A stretch of 64,000 bases of DNA. It comes from Pseudonocardia parietis. Its GTDB lineage: Bacteria; Actinomycetota; Actinomycetes; Mycobacteriales; Pseudonocardiaceae. The position numbers and the translations under genes were made by a program. Position 1 is the first letter of the stretch, and every line of letters starts with the position of its first letter. The stretch lies in NCBI RefSeq assembly GCF_017876315.1, contig NZ_JAGINU010000001.1:3410001-3474000 (forward strand), written 5' to 3'. Under the pieces are notes generated by a model. That model made no database searches, was not told where the DNA came from, and saw only the letters and a list, made by a program, of their open reading frames with translations. Shown one piece after another: positions 41,610-50,083 of this stretch.

Positions 41610-42589
41610 GAGCGTCCGGCAAATGATGTTCAGCGGAGTCGGCGGGTGGTCGGCCGGGTGGGCCAGCGGTAGAGCACGCGTGCGCGGTTGATCAGGCGGC
41701 GGATCACGGTCAACGCGGCGGCGAGGTTGAGGTAGAACTCGGCGATGTCGCGGCGCTTGTCGGTGAACCGGCGCAGCTTGCCGAACCCGTTCATCCACGC
41801 GTGCAAGCGCTCGACCGGCCACCGCCGCCCAGCCTGGATCGGGGCGGGTTCGCCCTTGAGCGCGATGTGGGCGTCATAGCCGAGGACCTCGAGCAGGTCG
41901 CGAGTCTTGGCCGAGTCGTAGCCCCGGTCCAGATGCATGCCCGGCAGATCGGGCAACGGACCGATCATGTCGCAAACCCCGGCCAGGGTGGGTTCGAGCA
42001 ACGGCGAGTCGTGATCATTGGCGCGGGCGGCGACCAGGTGCAGCGGGATCCCGTTCCCGTCGCCGGCCACCGAGCGTTTGGTGCCCTGTTTGCCCCGGTC
42101 AACCGGGCTGCGCCCGGATACCTCACCGCCGCACGGGGACTTGGTGATCGACCCGTCCACGGACAGGTCATCGAGGTCGAGTCCGATCATCTGGTCGTAG
42201 CCGGCCAGGGCCTGGCGCAGCGTTTCTCGACCGACGCCGGCCCGGGCCCAGTCGTCAAGGCGGCGGCGGATGGTGCGGTCCGAGCAGCCCGGTGAGGCGA
42301 GGCGTTCGTAGCCGCTGCCGTGCACCAGCGCGGCGAGCACGTGTTCGAACACGACCCGGTCCGGGATCCGGCGGCGGTGACAGCCCCACGGATGGGTCGG
42401 GGAGAACTCGGGCCGTCGTTCGGACCCGATCAGGTCAGCGAACTCGACCCACAGCGGCTCGATCAGGGATGCTGGCAACAGAGGCACGGACCCTCCAGGC
42501 GATCACAGGACTTCAGCAATCCCATGATCACTTCTGGGTCCGTGCCTCTACCTGCAACGACACGCGGCGACCTCATTTGCCGGACGCTC
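41610..42589 (-). mobile_element. IS5-family insertion sequence (980 bp, IS1031-like target)
   Basis: Terminal repeats GAGCGTCCGGCAAATGA are perfect over 17 bp at both ends, flanked by the 3-bp duplication TTA (41607-41609 and 42590-42592), the TNA type used by IS1031-group elements. It holds one transposase gene. A solo 14-bp match to its end occurs near 52428. Confidence 0.9.
41630..42487 (-). CDS. IS5-family transposase
   Basis: A 285-residue transposase: N-terminal DUF4096-like part (LIEPLWVEFADLIG, HPWGCHRRRIPDRVVFEHV), then DDE residues in LDDLSVDGSITKSPCGG, GMHLDRGYDSAKTRDLL and WPVERLHAWMNGFGKLRRF. The frame is intact, so the element may be active. Confidence 0.9.
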   Translation of the reverse strand: MPLLPASLIEPLWVEFADLIGSERRPEFSPTHPWGCHRRRIPDRVVFEHVLAALVHGSGYERLASPGCSDRTIRRRLDDWARAGVGRETLRQALAGYDQMIGLDLDDLSVDGSITKSPCGGEVSGRSPVDRGKQGTKRSVAGDGNGIPLHLVAARANDHDSPLLEPTLAGVCDMIGPLPDLPGMHLDRGYDSAKTRDLLEVLGYDAHIALKGEPAPIQAGRRWPVERLHAWMNGFGKLRRFTDKRRDIAEFYLNLAAALTVIRRLINRARVLYRWPTRPTTRRLR

Positions 42590-42713
42590 TTAGTCCGAGA
42601 CGGGCGCAGGTCTTCGTTGCCGCGCGTTCCGGTATGCCGCCACGGCTCTGCCGTTCTCGCCCAGGGCTTCCTGCTGCAGCCCGTGCCTCACTCGTCGCGA
42701 GGGGTACCCGCAC

Positions 42714-43454
42714 ATGCAGCCAGACCAGAGCGACCAACTGGTCGTCTCGCTCCGTAGAGCCGCCCACGAGCTGCTGGGCCGGCGCAGCATCAGCGATCTC
42801 GAACAGACTCTCGCGCAGATCGTGGCTGCCGCGGTGGACACCGTCCCGGGAGCCGACGCCGGCGGCATCTCGATGACCGAGGACGGCACCATCGGCTCCC
42901 GTGCACCGGTCGGCGGGGACGTGCGCAAGCTCGACGAGCTGCAGGCCGAGCTCACCGAGGGCCCCTGCATCACCGCGGCGATGGAGCCGCCGGCCGACGG
43001 GATCGTGCACGCGCGGGACCTGGCAAGCAGCCCGGACGCCGACCGGTGGCCGCGCTTCGCCCCGCAGGCGGTCGGGCAGGGCTACCGGTCGATCCTGTCG
43101 ACCCAGCTCTCGACCAACGGTGGTACCCGTGCCGCGCTCAACCTCTACTCCCACGAGCCCGACGCCTTCGACGATGCCTCCCGCACCATCGCCGGACTGT
43201 TCGGCGTCCAGGCCGCCGTGCTGCTCTACGGCGTCGACCACGCCGCCCACATGCAACAGGCCCTGGACACCCGCGACGTGATCGGGCAGGCCAAGGGCAT
43301 CCTGATGGAACGCTTCGACGTCGACGAGGACCGCGCCTTCCAGATGCTGGTGCGCTCCTCGCAGGACCTCAACCTCAAACTCATCGTCATCGCCCGCTGG
43401 CTGACCAGCCCCGAGGGCCGCCACAAGGCGAGCTCCCCACCCTCGGGTCGATGA
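42714..43454 (+). CDS. GAF-ANTAR domain protein
   Basis: A 246-residue regulator. Residues 20-160 form a GAF sensor (AAAVDTVPGADAGGISMTED, ELTEGPCITAA, YRSILSTQL, RAALNLYSHEPDAFDD) and residues 175-230 the ANTAR RNA-binding domain (ALDTRDVIGQAKGILMERF, AFQMLVRSSQDLN). ANTAR proteins act as antiterminators at dual-hexaloop RNA. It heads a signalling region with a SpoIIE phosphatase, a B12-binding protein and a SigF-like factor. The IS5 element lies 124 bases upstream. Confidence 0.9.
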   Translation: MQPDQSDQLVVSLRRAAHELLGRRSISDLEQTLAQIVAAAVDTVPGADAGGISMTEDGTIGSRAPVGGDVRKLDELQAELTEGPCITAAMEPPADGIVHARDLASSPDADRWPRFAPQAVGQGYRSILSTQLSTNGGTRAALNLYSHEPDAFDDASRTIAGLFGVQAAVLLYGVDHAAHMQQALDTRDVIGQAKGILMERFDVDEDRAFQMLVRSSQDLNLKLIVIARWLTSPEGRHKASSPPSGR

Positions 43455-44114
43455 CGCCCGGCATCGGTCGGCTCACGGCGTCGAGCCGACGACGCCGTTC
43501 ACAGGTCGATCCGCCCGGTGGTCAGGGGTGGAGGCGATGTGGTGGAGCTTGATGTCGAGGTTCTGCGAGGCGCCACGTAGGGCGTGGGCGGATGGCAGCG
43601 CTGTCCGCGATTTGCGTACCGTCGGCCGTGGAGCGGATGCCCGACACCGTCTTTCTGGTGTGGCGCAGAACGATGAGCTCCGCGCACCGGTACGGTGCAA
43701 GATCCCTTGCCGAGGTGGTCTCACGTGACCATGGCCGCCAGGCCGAATCCTGCCCCCGAGGACCCGGCCTCCTCCGACGTGCTCCAGTACGCGCGCCCGG
43801 TACCCGCTCGCGAATCCCGCCTCGCGAGCTCGATGCGACCACCCCGGCCGCCCACGTGATGCGTTGGGTCCTCGACGCCGGTCCGGTGTCCGCGACCGTG
43901 ACCGAGGCCCTGACGGCGCGCGCCGGATGAACCCTGTGCCGGGCCGGAAGCCGTCCTGCCGGGTCGGTCCGATGACGATCGAGGTCGCCGACGTCGGCGA
44001 TCGCCGTGGCGCGACGGGGCGGATCGCGGGAGACCAAGCGGTAACGTGAACGCCCTCCTCTCCGATCGATGTCCGACCGGGATTCCCGGACGCCGAGAGC
44101 CAGGAGCCGACGAT
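43455..44114. other. 660-bp region without a confident gene
   Basis: Several short ORFs exist on both strands but none has a recognisable domain. A GTG ORF near 43727 (MAARPNPAPEDPASSDVLQY) breaks after about 44 codons and could be a decayed gene start. The last 70 bases precede the SpoIIE gene and contain its AGGAG ribosome site. Confidence 0.5.
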
Positions 44115-45760
44115 TTGACCGACACGCAGCAGCCGACCGGTGAACCGGACACCACGGTCGACGCACGCTGGGTCGCCGCGCCCTGGGCGGCGCTGACGGT
44201 CAGCGTCGATGGCACCGTGCTCGAGGCCAACGACGCGGCCTACGGCGAGCTGCCGCAGCTGCGCCCCGGACAGCCCCTGGCGCAGGTGCTACCGCGGCTG
44301 GCGACCGCGCACGAATCGGTGGACGTGCGCAGCGGCGCGTCCGCCCCGGTCTCCGACGTCGTCGACGGTCGTGCCGTACAGGGCCGGCCTGTCCGGCACC
44401 ACGACGGCTCCGTCACCTGGTGGCTGACCGATGTCACCGACGTCGACTCGCTGCGCGACCAGCTGCGCCGCGAGCAGACCCGGACGTCGTTCCTGTCCGA
44501 GGCGTCGGCGGCGCTGTCGGGCTCGCTGAACCCGCTGCGCTGCACCCAGGTGATCGCCGAGCTCGCGGTGAGCGGGAGCGGGCCGGCCGACGGGCGCTGG
44601 TGATCACATCCGAGGGCCGCGAGCAGTTCCGGGTCGCGACGGCGGTGCGTGCGGGCGGCCCGGCCCGCGGGATGTCGCTGCGCGTCGATCCCGATCAGGT
44701 GCCCGGCATGGCGGAGGCACTGCGGGGCTTCCCGCCGGTCCCGTCCCGCCGGATCGACCCCGCGGTCGCGCCCGACTGGCTCGTCCCCGCCGGTCTCGGC
44801 GAGGTCGGTTCGATCGTCGTCGCCTCGCTGCCGGGGCACGGCGTCCCGGCCGGGGCTCTGGTCCTGCTGCGCCGGGCCGGTACCGGCCCGTTCGGTGAGG
44901 ACGACGAGGTGACGCTGCGGGAGTTCGCCGGCCGGGCCGGGTTCGCGATGTCCGCGGCCCGGACGTTCGCCCAGCAGGCCTCGATCACCGAAACGCTGAT
45001 GCGCGACCTGCTCCCGCCGACGTTGCAGCAGGTCGCGGGCATCGACTTCGCCGGCGGATACCGGCCCGCGCAGGACCACGGACGAGTCGGCGGCGACTTC
45101 TACGATGTGCACCCGGGGGCCGGGGACGGCGAGGAGATCCTCGCCGTCCTCGGCGACGTGTGCGGCAAAGGGCTGGAAGCGGCCGTACTCACCGGCAAGA
45201 TCCGCAGCGCGCTGCAGGTGCTGCTGCCGCTCGCCGGCGACCACCAGCGCATGCTGACACTGCTCAACGGCGCCCTGCTGACCGACGCCGCCGACGCCCG
45301 CTTCGTCACCCTCGTGCTCGCCTCCGTGACACGCCGGGGTCCCCGCGTCGCGCTGCGCCTGACCTGCGCCGGCCACCCGGCGCCGCTGCTCATCCGGGCC
45401 GACGGCCGGGTCGAGGAGGCCGCGACACGGGGCACGCTGGTCGGCGTGCTTCCCTCGGCCGAGGCCACCACCGTCGAGACGGTGCTGGCCCCCGGCGAGA
45501 CCTGCCTGCTCTACACCGACGGGATCACCGAGGCCCACGGCGGTGCGCTGGGCCGGGACCTGTTCGGCGAGGAACGCCTGCACCGTGTCGCCGCCGAATG
45601 TGCCGGGCTGCCGGCCGAGGCCGTCGTCGAACGGGTGCAGATGGTCGCCGCCGAGTGGGCCGGCAGCAACAGCCACGACGACATGGCCGTACTGGCCATC
45701 ACCGCACCCCGCGAACCCCGTCCCGATGCGGTCGACGGCCCGGGCCGGGGCACCGCGTGA
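44115..45760 (+). pseudogene. PAS-GAF-SpoIIE (PP2C) phosphatase with a single-base frameshift
   Basis: The first frame gives a PAS-like domain (LTVSVDGTVLEANDAAYGEL, DGSVTWWLTDVTD) and a signalling helix, ending early at 44603 (SGSGPADGRW). The -1 frame continues ALVITSEGREQFRVATAVRA (GAF) and the PP2C domain with GGDFYDV, LGDVCGKGLEAAVLTG, LLYTDGITEA and NSHDDMAVLAI. The break is in a GGGC run near 44596; one added G restores the frame. It is either a true mutation, a sequencing error or a slippage site. RsbU/SpoIIE-type enzymes dephosphorylate anti-sigma antagonists. TTG start after AGGAG; GTG 44046 is the alternative. Confidence 0.75.
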
Positions 45761-46773
45761 CCCGGACCGACCACTACGTCACGCTGCTCTGGGACGCGGT
45801 GTCACGCGCCGACGAGTACGCGGCGGCCGACGTCGTCGCCGACGCCCTGCGTGACGGCGTGGCCGCCGAGTCCGTGCTGCTCGACGTGATCGGCGCGGTG
45901 CAGGCCGAGGTCGGCGTCGAATGGGCCGCGGACCGGCTCTCCGTGGCTCAGGAGCACGGGGCGACGGCGATCAACGAGCGGATCATCAGCTCGGTCGTGC
46001 CGGCCGACGGGCGTGGCACCGGTGGTCGCGGCCGGGTCACCGTGGCGTGTGTGGACGGTGAGTGGCACGCGCTGCCCGCCCGGCTGCTCACCGAGGTCCT
46101 CCGGCTGCGCGGCTTCGACGTCGACCACCTGAGTGCCCGGGTACCGGCCGAGCACCTGGTCGCCCACCTGCACCGCACCGGTCCGGACGCGGTGGCGCTG
46201 TCGTCGTCGCTCGCGACCCGGTTGCCCACCGCGCACGCCACCATCTCCGCATGCCGGGCGGCGGGCGTCCCGGTGCTCGTCGGAGGGCCCGCCTTCGGTA
46301 GGGACGGCCGGTACGCCCGGCTGCTGGGCGCGGACGCGTGGGCACCCGACGCGCGGGCGGCGGCGGACATCCTCGCGGCCGGTCTGCCGAGACCGGCGCA
46401 CCCGCACGCCCGGTCGGCCGACCTGCCCTCCGTGTCCGACCAGGAGTTCGGCCTGGTCAGCCGGAACGCGCCGGCACTCGCCGCCTCGGTGCTGGAACGG
46501 CTGACCGAGCAGTACCCGCAGATGGCGGACGACGACAGGCAGATGCTGCGGACCACCGAGGACGTCCGGCACACCGTCGACTTCCTCGCCGCCGCGCTCT
46601 ACACCGGTGACGCCGGCGTCTTCACCGACTTCCTCGACTGGAGCACGTCGATCCGCGCGGCCCGCTCGGCCCCGGCCCACGTGCTGGTGTCGGCCCTCGA
46701 GCTACTGGGCGCGGAACTGCGCGAGTCGCCCCGCGCCGCGCACCTGCTGGCCTCAGCATCGGCCACGCGATGA
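45757..46773 (+). CDS. B12-binding domain protein with CarH-like light-sensor motif
   Basis: A 338-residue protein. Residues 10-85 form a helical B12-capping domain containing EWAADRLSVAQEHGAT, an exact W-x9-EH motif as in the adenosylcobalamin photoreceptor CarH. Residues 90-210 are a Rossmann B12-binding domain (CVDGEWHALPARLLTEVLRL, VALSSSLATRLPTAHA, PVLVGGPAFGRDGRYA); the histidine of E-x-H is kept, but the usual glycine after it is Pro. A further helical domain follows (residues 240-335). No HTH is present. GTG start overlapping the phosphatase stop, so output probably goes through partner switching. Confidence 0.82.
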   Translation: MTRTDHYVTLLWDAVSRADEYAAADVVADALRDGVAAESVLLDVIGAVQAEVGVEWAADRLSVAQEHGATAINERIISSVVPADGRGTGGRGRVTVACVDGEWHALPARLLTEVLRLRGFDVDHLSARVPAEHLVAHLHRTGPDAVALSSSLATRLPTAHATISACRAAGVPVLVGGPAFGRDGRYARLLGADAWAPDARAAADILAAGLPRPAHPHARSADLPSVSDQEFGLVSRNAPALAASVLERLTEQYPQMADDDRQMLRTTEDVRHTVDFLAAALYTGDAGVFTDFLDWSTSIRAARSAPAHVLVSALELLGAELRESPRAAHLLASASATR

Positions 46774-46806
46774 CGATGTCGACCGGTCCGCTGCGGGCCG
46801 GAGGGT

Positions 46807-47613
46807 TCAGCCGCCGAGTTCTTCCCGCAGTCGGGCGACGACGCGGCTGAGCAGGCGGGAGACGTGCATCTGGGAGACGCCGATCTCGGCGGCGATCTCG
46901 GACTGGGTGCGGTCGCCGAAGAAGCGCAGCAGCAGGATGCGCCGTTCGCGTGGGGGTAGGGCGTCGATCCGCTCCCGCAGCTCGTCGCGCATCGTCGCGG
47001 CCTCGAGGTCGGGATCGTCGGCGCCCAGCCGCTCGCCGAGGGTGAGTTCGCCGTCGGGGCCGGGGATGTCGAGGGAGGCTGCGCGGTAGGACTCGAGTGC
47101 GCCGAGTGCTTCGACGACGTCGGCGATGGTGGTGTCGAGTTCCTCGGCGAGCTCGCTGGGTCGGGGTGCGCGTCCGAGGCGTTGGGTGAGTGTGATGGTG
47201 GCGCGGTTGATGCCGACGCCGAGTTCTTTGAGGTCGCGCGGGACCCGCAGGGCCCAGCTGTGGTCGCGCAGGTAGCGCAGGATCTCACCGCGGACGCTGG
47301 GGATGAGGTAGCCGAGCGGCCCGCCGGTGGCGGCGTCGGGGTTGTAGCGGTCGAGGGCTTTGATCAGGCCGAGGGTGGCGGCCTGTTGGATGTCCTCGGC
47401 GGAGTGGGTGGCGGTGAGGTAGCGGCGGCTGAGGTTGCGGACCAGGGGCAGGAACTCGCAGATCAACCGGTCGCGCAACGGCCCGCGGCCCGGGTCGTGG
47501 GGTTGCATCGCGGCGAGCCGGCGCAGGTCGGGTTCGAGGTCGTCGTAGCCGTGGGGCCCGTCGCGGCGTGTGGGCTGGGTCCGCTGGGCGGGCATTCGGG
47601 TCTGTGTGCGCAC
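46807..47613 (-). CDS. SigB/SigF-type RNA polymerase sigma factor
   Basis: A 268-residue group 3 sigma factor: region 2 (LVRNLSRRYLTATHSAEDIQ, LGLIKALDRYNPDAATGGPL), region 3 (LTQRLGRAPRPSELAEELDT) and region 4 (LPPRERRILLLRFFGDRTQS, EIGVSQMHVSRLLSR). It directs general-stress promoters and is normally held by an anti-sigma kinase whose antagonist is reset by SpoIIE phosphatases, like the one next door. The GTG with GGGGAG 6 bases upstream is preferred; a longer start at 47751 is possible. It is convergent with the B12-binding gene. Confidence 0.9.
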   Translation of the reverse strand: MRTQTRMPAQRTQPTRRDGPHGYDDLEPDLRRLAAMQPHDPGRGPLRDRLICEFLPLVRNLSRRYLTATHSAEDIQQAATLGLIKALDRYNPDAATGGPLGYLIPSVRGEILRYLRDHSWALRVPRDLKELGVGINRATITLTQRLGRAPRPSELAEELDTTIADVVEALGALESYRAASLDIPGPDGELTLGERLGADDPDLEAATMRDELRERIDALPPRERRILLLRFFGDRTQSEIAAEIGVSQMHVSRLLSRVVARLREELGG

Positions 47614-47915
47614 GGAGATCTCCCCGGGTCGTGTGGTCACCGAGTCCGCTGCGTCGTTGAACGGGCCGGACGCGATCGAGACCGCGGTGTCCGGTGAGGA
47701 CCACGGTAGGAACGGGTCCCGTGCGCCGCAACCGCTGGTGCCCCGGGCCATCAGCGGGGGTGGCCCGGCGCCGGTGCGGCCGGATCCGAACGCTCCGGCC
47801 CGGTGTAGACGTCCGGGCCGACGGTGGGAGCGGCCGGGGCGTCCGGACCGTCAGATGGTGGCGCCGAACCTGTCAGCTGGTGGGGCCGGGCTCGTCAGTG
47901 GTGATCGTTCGATCA

Positions 47916-47951
47916 GTGCCGATCGGTGCCGAGGATGGCACCGATCGGCAC
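47916..47951. terminator. 15-bp perfect hairpin upstream of the sigma gene
   Basis: Arms GTGCCGATCGGTGCC and GGCACCGATCGGCAC with loop GAGGAT. It is about 100 bases after the stop of the lipase-like gene, in the path of its transcript toward the sigma gene. It could be a terminator insulating the two, or a binding site: each arm is itself nearly palindromic around CGATCG. Confidence 0.5.
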
Positions 47952-47958
47952 CGATCCG

Positions 47959-48028
47959 ATGATCACCCGTGTAGGCCGGCGGGCGCCGGGCAAATGATCA
48001 CTCCCGCAGGCCGGCGGGCGCCGGCAAA
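47959..48028. repeat. Two tandem copies of a 35-bp repeat
   Basis: Each copy starts ATGATCAC, continues through GTAGGCCGGCGGGCGCCGG or a variant of it, and ends GCAAA; the copies begin at 47959 and 47994. GCCGGCGGGCGCCGGC can fold as a short hairpin in each. It may be a small regulatory or intergenic mosaic element. Confidence 0.6.
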
Positions 48029-48049
48029 GGGCCCGAGCTGCAGCCGAGC

Positions 48050-48805
48050 TCACGCCGCGGCCGGGTTCGTGTCCCCGTCGCACCGGGCGAGCGCATCGGC
48101 GATGGCATGGCGGGCGCTACGGCCGGTGAGCAGCTCCAGGTGGCTACCCGTCACCTCGACGTTGTGCGCGGATCCGTCGATGCTGGCGCGGACCGGAACG
48201 ACCCGGTCCGATCGGCTGTAGATGCTGGTGAACGGCGTCCCGTCGGGCCACGGAGCGCGCAACAGTTCCCGGAAGCGACGGCAGCAGCCGCCGAACAGGC
48301 AGCTCATCCGGGCCATATGGGGCAGTCCCACGGTCCCGGCCACGGTGACGGTCGCCGCCACGGCCAAGGTGGGCAGGGCCAGGCTGAACAGGTCGAACGG
48401 CGACCCGAGGGTGACCAGGCCTGCCACGTGGTCGGGGCTCTGCGCGCCGGCTGCACGGGCGAACTGCCCGCCGCGGCTGTGGCCGAGCAGTCGCACCGGT
48501 CGCCCGGCCTGTTCGGCGCAGTCACGGATCCGGTCGGTCAGGACGTCGACGCTGCGTTGCGCGCAGTCCAGCCCCGCGCCGATCGCCATCGGAGTGGCGT
48601 CGTAGCCGAGGCCGGTCAGCCACTGCGTCATCGGCGTCAGCACGCGCGCGGTGGTGGCGAGCCCGCCGACGAGCACCACGGGATTTCCGGTGACCGGCGC
48701 GGCCTCAACCTTGTCGCTCGGTCCGTGCGGCGCCTCGCCGTCGAGGACAGGAAGAACCGCGCCTGCGATCCGGTCGACGCCGCGGATGATCAGTTCGGTC
48801 GCCAT
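48050..48805 (-). CDS. Alpha/beta hydrolase, lipase-like
   Basis: A 251-residue hydrolase: NPVVLVGGLATTARVLTPMT at the start of the fold, RLLGHSRGGQFARAAGAQSP as the nucleophile elbow, SIYSRSDRVVPVRAS as the acid loop and VTGSHLELLTG as the histidine. The pattern matches triacylglycerol-lipase-like proteins of actinobacteria. There is a hydrophobic segment (SLALPTLAVAATVTVAGTVG) in the middle, but no signal peptide. It reads toward the sigma gene but a hairpin lies between. Confidence 0.78.
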   Translation of the reverse strand: MATELIIRGVDRIAGAVLPVLDGEAPHGPSDKVEAAPVTGNPVVLVGGLATTARVLTPMTQWLTGLGYDATPMAIGAGLDCAQRSVDVLTDRIRDCAEQAGRPVRLLGHSRGGQFARAAGAQSPDHVAGLVTLGSPFDLFSLALPTLAVAATVTVAGTVGLPHMARMSCLFGGCCRRFRELLRAPWPDGTPFTSIYSRSDRVVPVRASIDGSAHNVEVTGSHLELLTGRSARHAIADALARCDGDTNPAAA

Positions 48806-49010
48806 CGGTCACCCCAGCCGATAGATGTCGTTGTGGGCTGCTGGCTCAACCGGAAGGTGCCGCGGCTACCCGCCGATACGTCGGCTACACCGCCCCAGTC
48901 CGTACGAACGGCGCCTGGCCGGTCACACCACTCGGACCGAACGGGCGCCGTCGGGTCGCGCACAGGCCTATCCGGTGCGTGGCCGCCCGATCAGCGGGTA
49001 GGTCCGAGGG

Positions 49011-49436
49011 GTGGACGCCTCGGACACCCGCCCGGACCCCACCGGCCCCACCCGGTACGGCTTCGCGATCGACCCCCGGTACCGGGTACTGCTCCTGCCT
49101 TTCGGCGTGCTCGACCCGGCCGACGCCGAGGTCGTGCTGGACGAGGACCGGCTATTGGTGCGCTTCGGGCACTGGTCGCTCGCGACCCCGACCCGGAACC
49201 TGGCGGGCGCGCAGGTCACCGGCCCGTACAGGGCGTCGAAGGTGCTCGGTCCGCGCTTGCCGCTCGCCGACCGCGGCGTCACCTTCGGCACCAGCACCGA
49301 GCGCGGGGTCTGCATCCGGTTCCACCGGCCGGTCCCCGGCCTCGAACCACTCGGCGTACTGGTCCATCCCGCCGTCACCGTCACCGTGCAGGATCCGGAG
49401 GCGCTGGCGGCGGCCGTCGAGGGCCACGCCGCGTAG
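49011..49436 (+). CDS. Conserved hypothetical protein, 141 residues
   Basis: A soluble protein: RYGFAIDPRYRVLLLPFGVL, EVVLDEDRLLVRFGHWSLAT, then NLAGAQVTGPYRASKVLGPR and GVLVHPAVTVTVQDPEALAA. The N-terminal PH-like beta pattern resembles a family of actinobacterial proteins of unknown role. GTG start. It lies alone between divergent and convergent genes. Confidence 0.65.
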   Translation: MDASDTRPDPTGPTRYGFAIDPRYRVLLLPFGVLDPADAEVVLDEDRLLVRFGHWSLATPTRNLAGAQVTGPYRASKVLGPRLPLADRGVTFGTSTERGVCIRFHRPVPGLEPLGVLVHPAVTVTVQDPEALAAAVEGHAA

Positions 49437-49546
49437 GTCCGTGCTCGGGCCCCGGCTCGCCCGCAGCCGCTCCCGTGTGACATCCGGCCCCGCTCGCGAG
49501 ATGTCCAGGGCGCCGCGGACCGAGCTACCGAAGGCCGTAACCGGCG

Positions 49547-49936
49547 TCAGCGGTGGAGGTACTCCTCGCGGCGGTGCAGCATCGCCAGCGCCATGGCGGG
49601 CAACATCAGCACGTGGCCGGCGACCATGACGTCGTGCCCGGAGAGGGCGCCGAGCCAGTACCCGGGGAACAGCACCACGAACGACAGGTACATCGCCGAT
49701 CCCATCTCGGCGATCGCCGGCCACGAGTGCCGCCGCCACACCATCCAGGCGGCCATCCCGGCCGTCATCCAAGTCGCCATCAGCAGGCTGTGCGCCTCGA
49801 CGCCCACGTCGCCGACGAACATCGACAGCGGCCCGAGCACGAGCATTCCCACGCCCATGGCGGCGAGCATCTGCAGGTAGTGCACGACGAAACCGCGGTC
49901 GGTGAGCGCGCCGCGGACAGTGGGGGCAGTCATCAC
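49547..49936 (-). CDS. Small four-TM membrane protein
   Basis: A 129-residue protein with about four hydrophobic segments (LQMLAAMGVGMLVLGPLSMF, LLMATWMTAGMAAWMVW, MGSAMYLSFVVLFPGYWLG, VMVAGHVLMLPAMALAML), rich in Met and with His residues near the ends of helices (HYLQ, EAHS, GHDVM, GHVLM, LHRREEYLHR). This resembles small Met/His-rich membrane proteins that may bind copper, but no family is certain. Confidence 0.6.
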   Translation of the reverse strand: MMTAPTVRGALTDRGFVVHYLQMLAAMGVGMLVLGPLSMFVGDVGVEAHSLLMATWMTAGMAAWMVWRRHSWPAIAEMGSAMYLSFVVLFPGYWLGALSGHDVMVAGHVLMLPAMALAMLHRREEYLHR

Positions 49937-50083
49937 CGGCCGACGTCTCGGCGGTACACCCCGCCGAGTCCCGGCCGCTGCGCGCCGACGCCGCGCGCAG
50001 CGTCGTCAGAGGACCGGGCGATCGCGTTCCGCGGAACGCCCGCATCGTCGCCGCGGCCGGGTCGAGAGCCTGCTCCGGTGAGC

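Larger units (their letters stand above)
47614..48049. other. 436-bp intergenic region with repeats
   Basis: No supportable gene. It contains the promoter region of the sigma gene, a 15-bp perfect hairpin and a two-copy 35-bp direct repeat (both listed). The lipase-like gene stops at its far end. Confidence 0.6.

Noticed and set aside
43592..43930. 112-residue ORF in the gap after the ANTAR gene
   Set aside because: No ribosome site or domain, and composition is like a shadow frame; kept only as part of the unassigned region.
47959..48028. Possible CRISPR repeat
   Set aside because: Only two directly adjacent copies without spacers; there are no cas genes.
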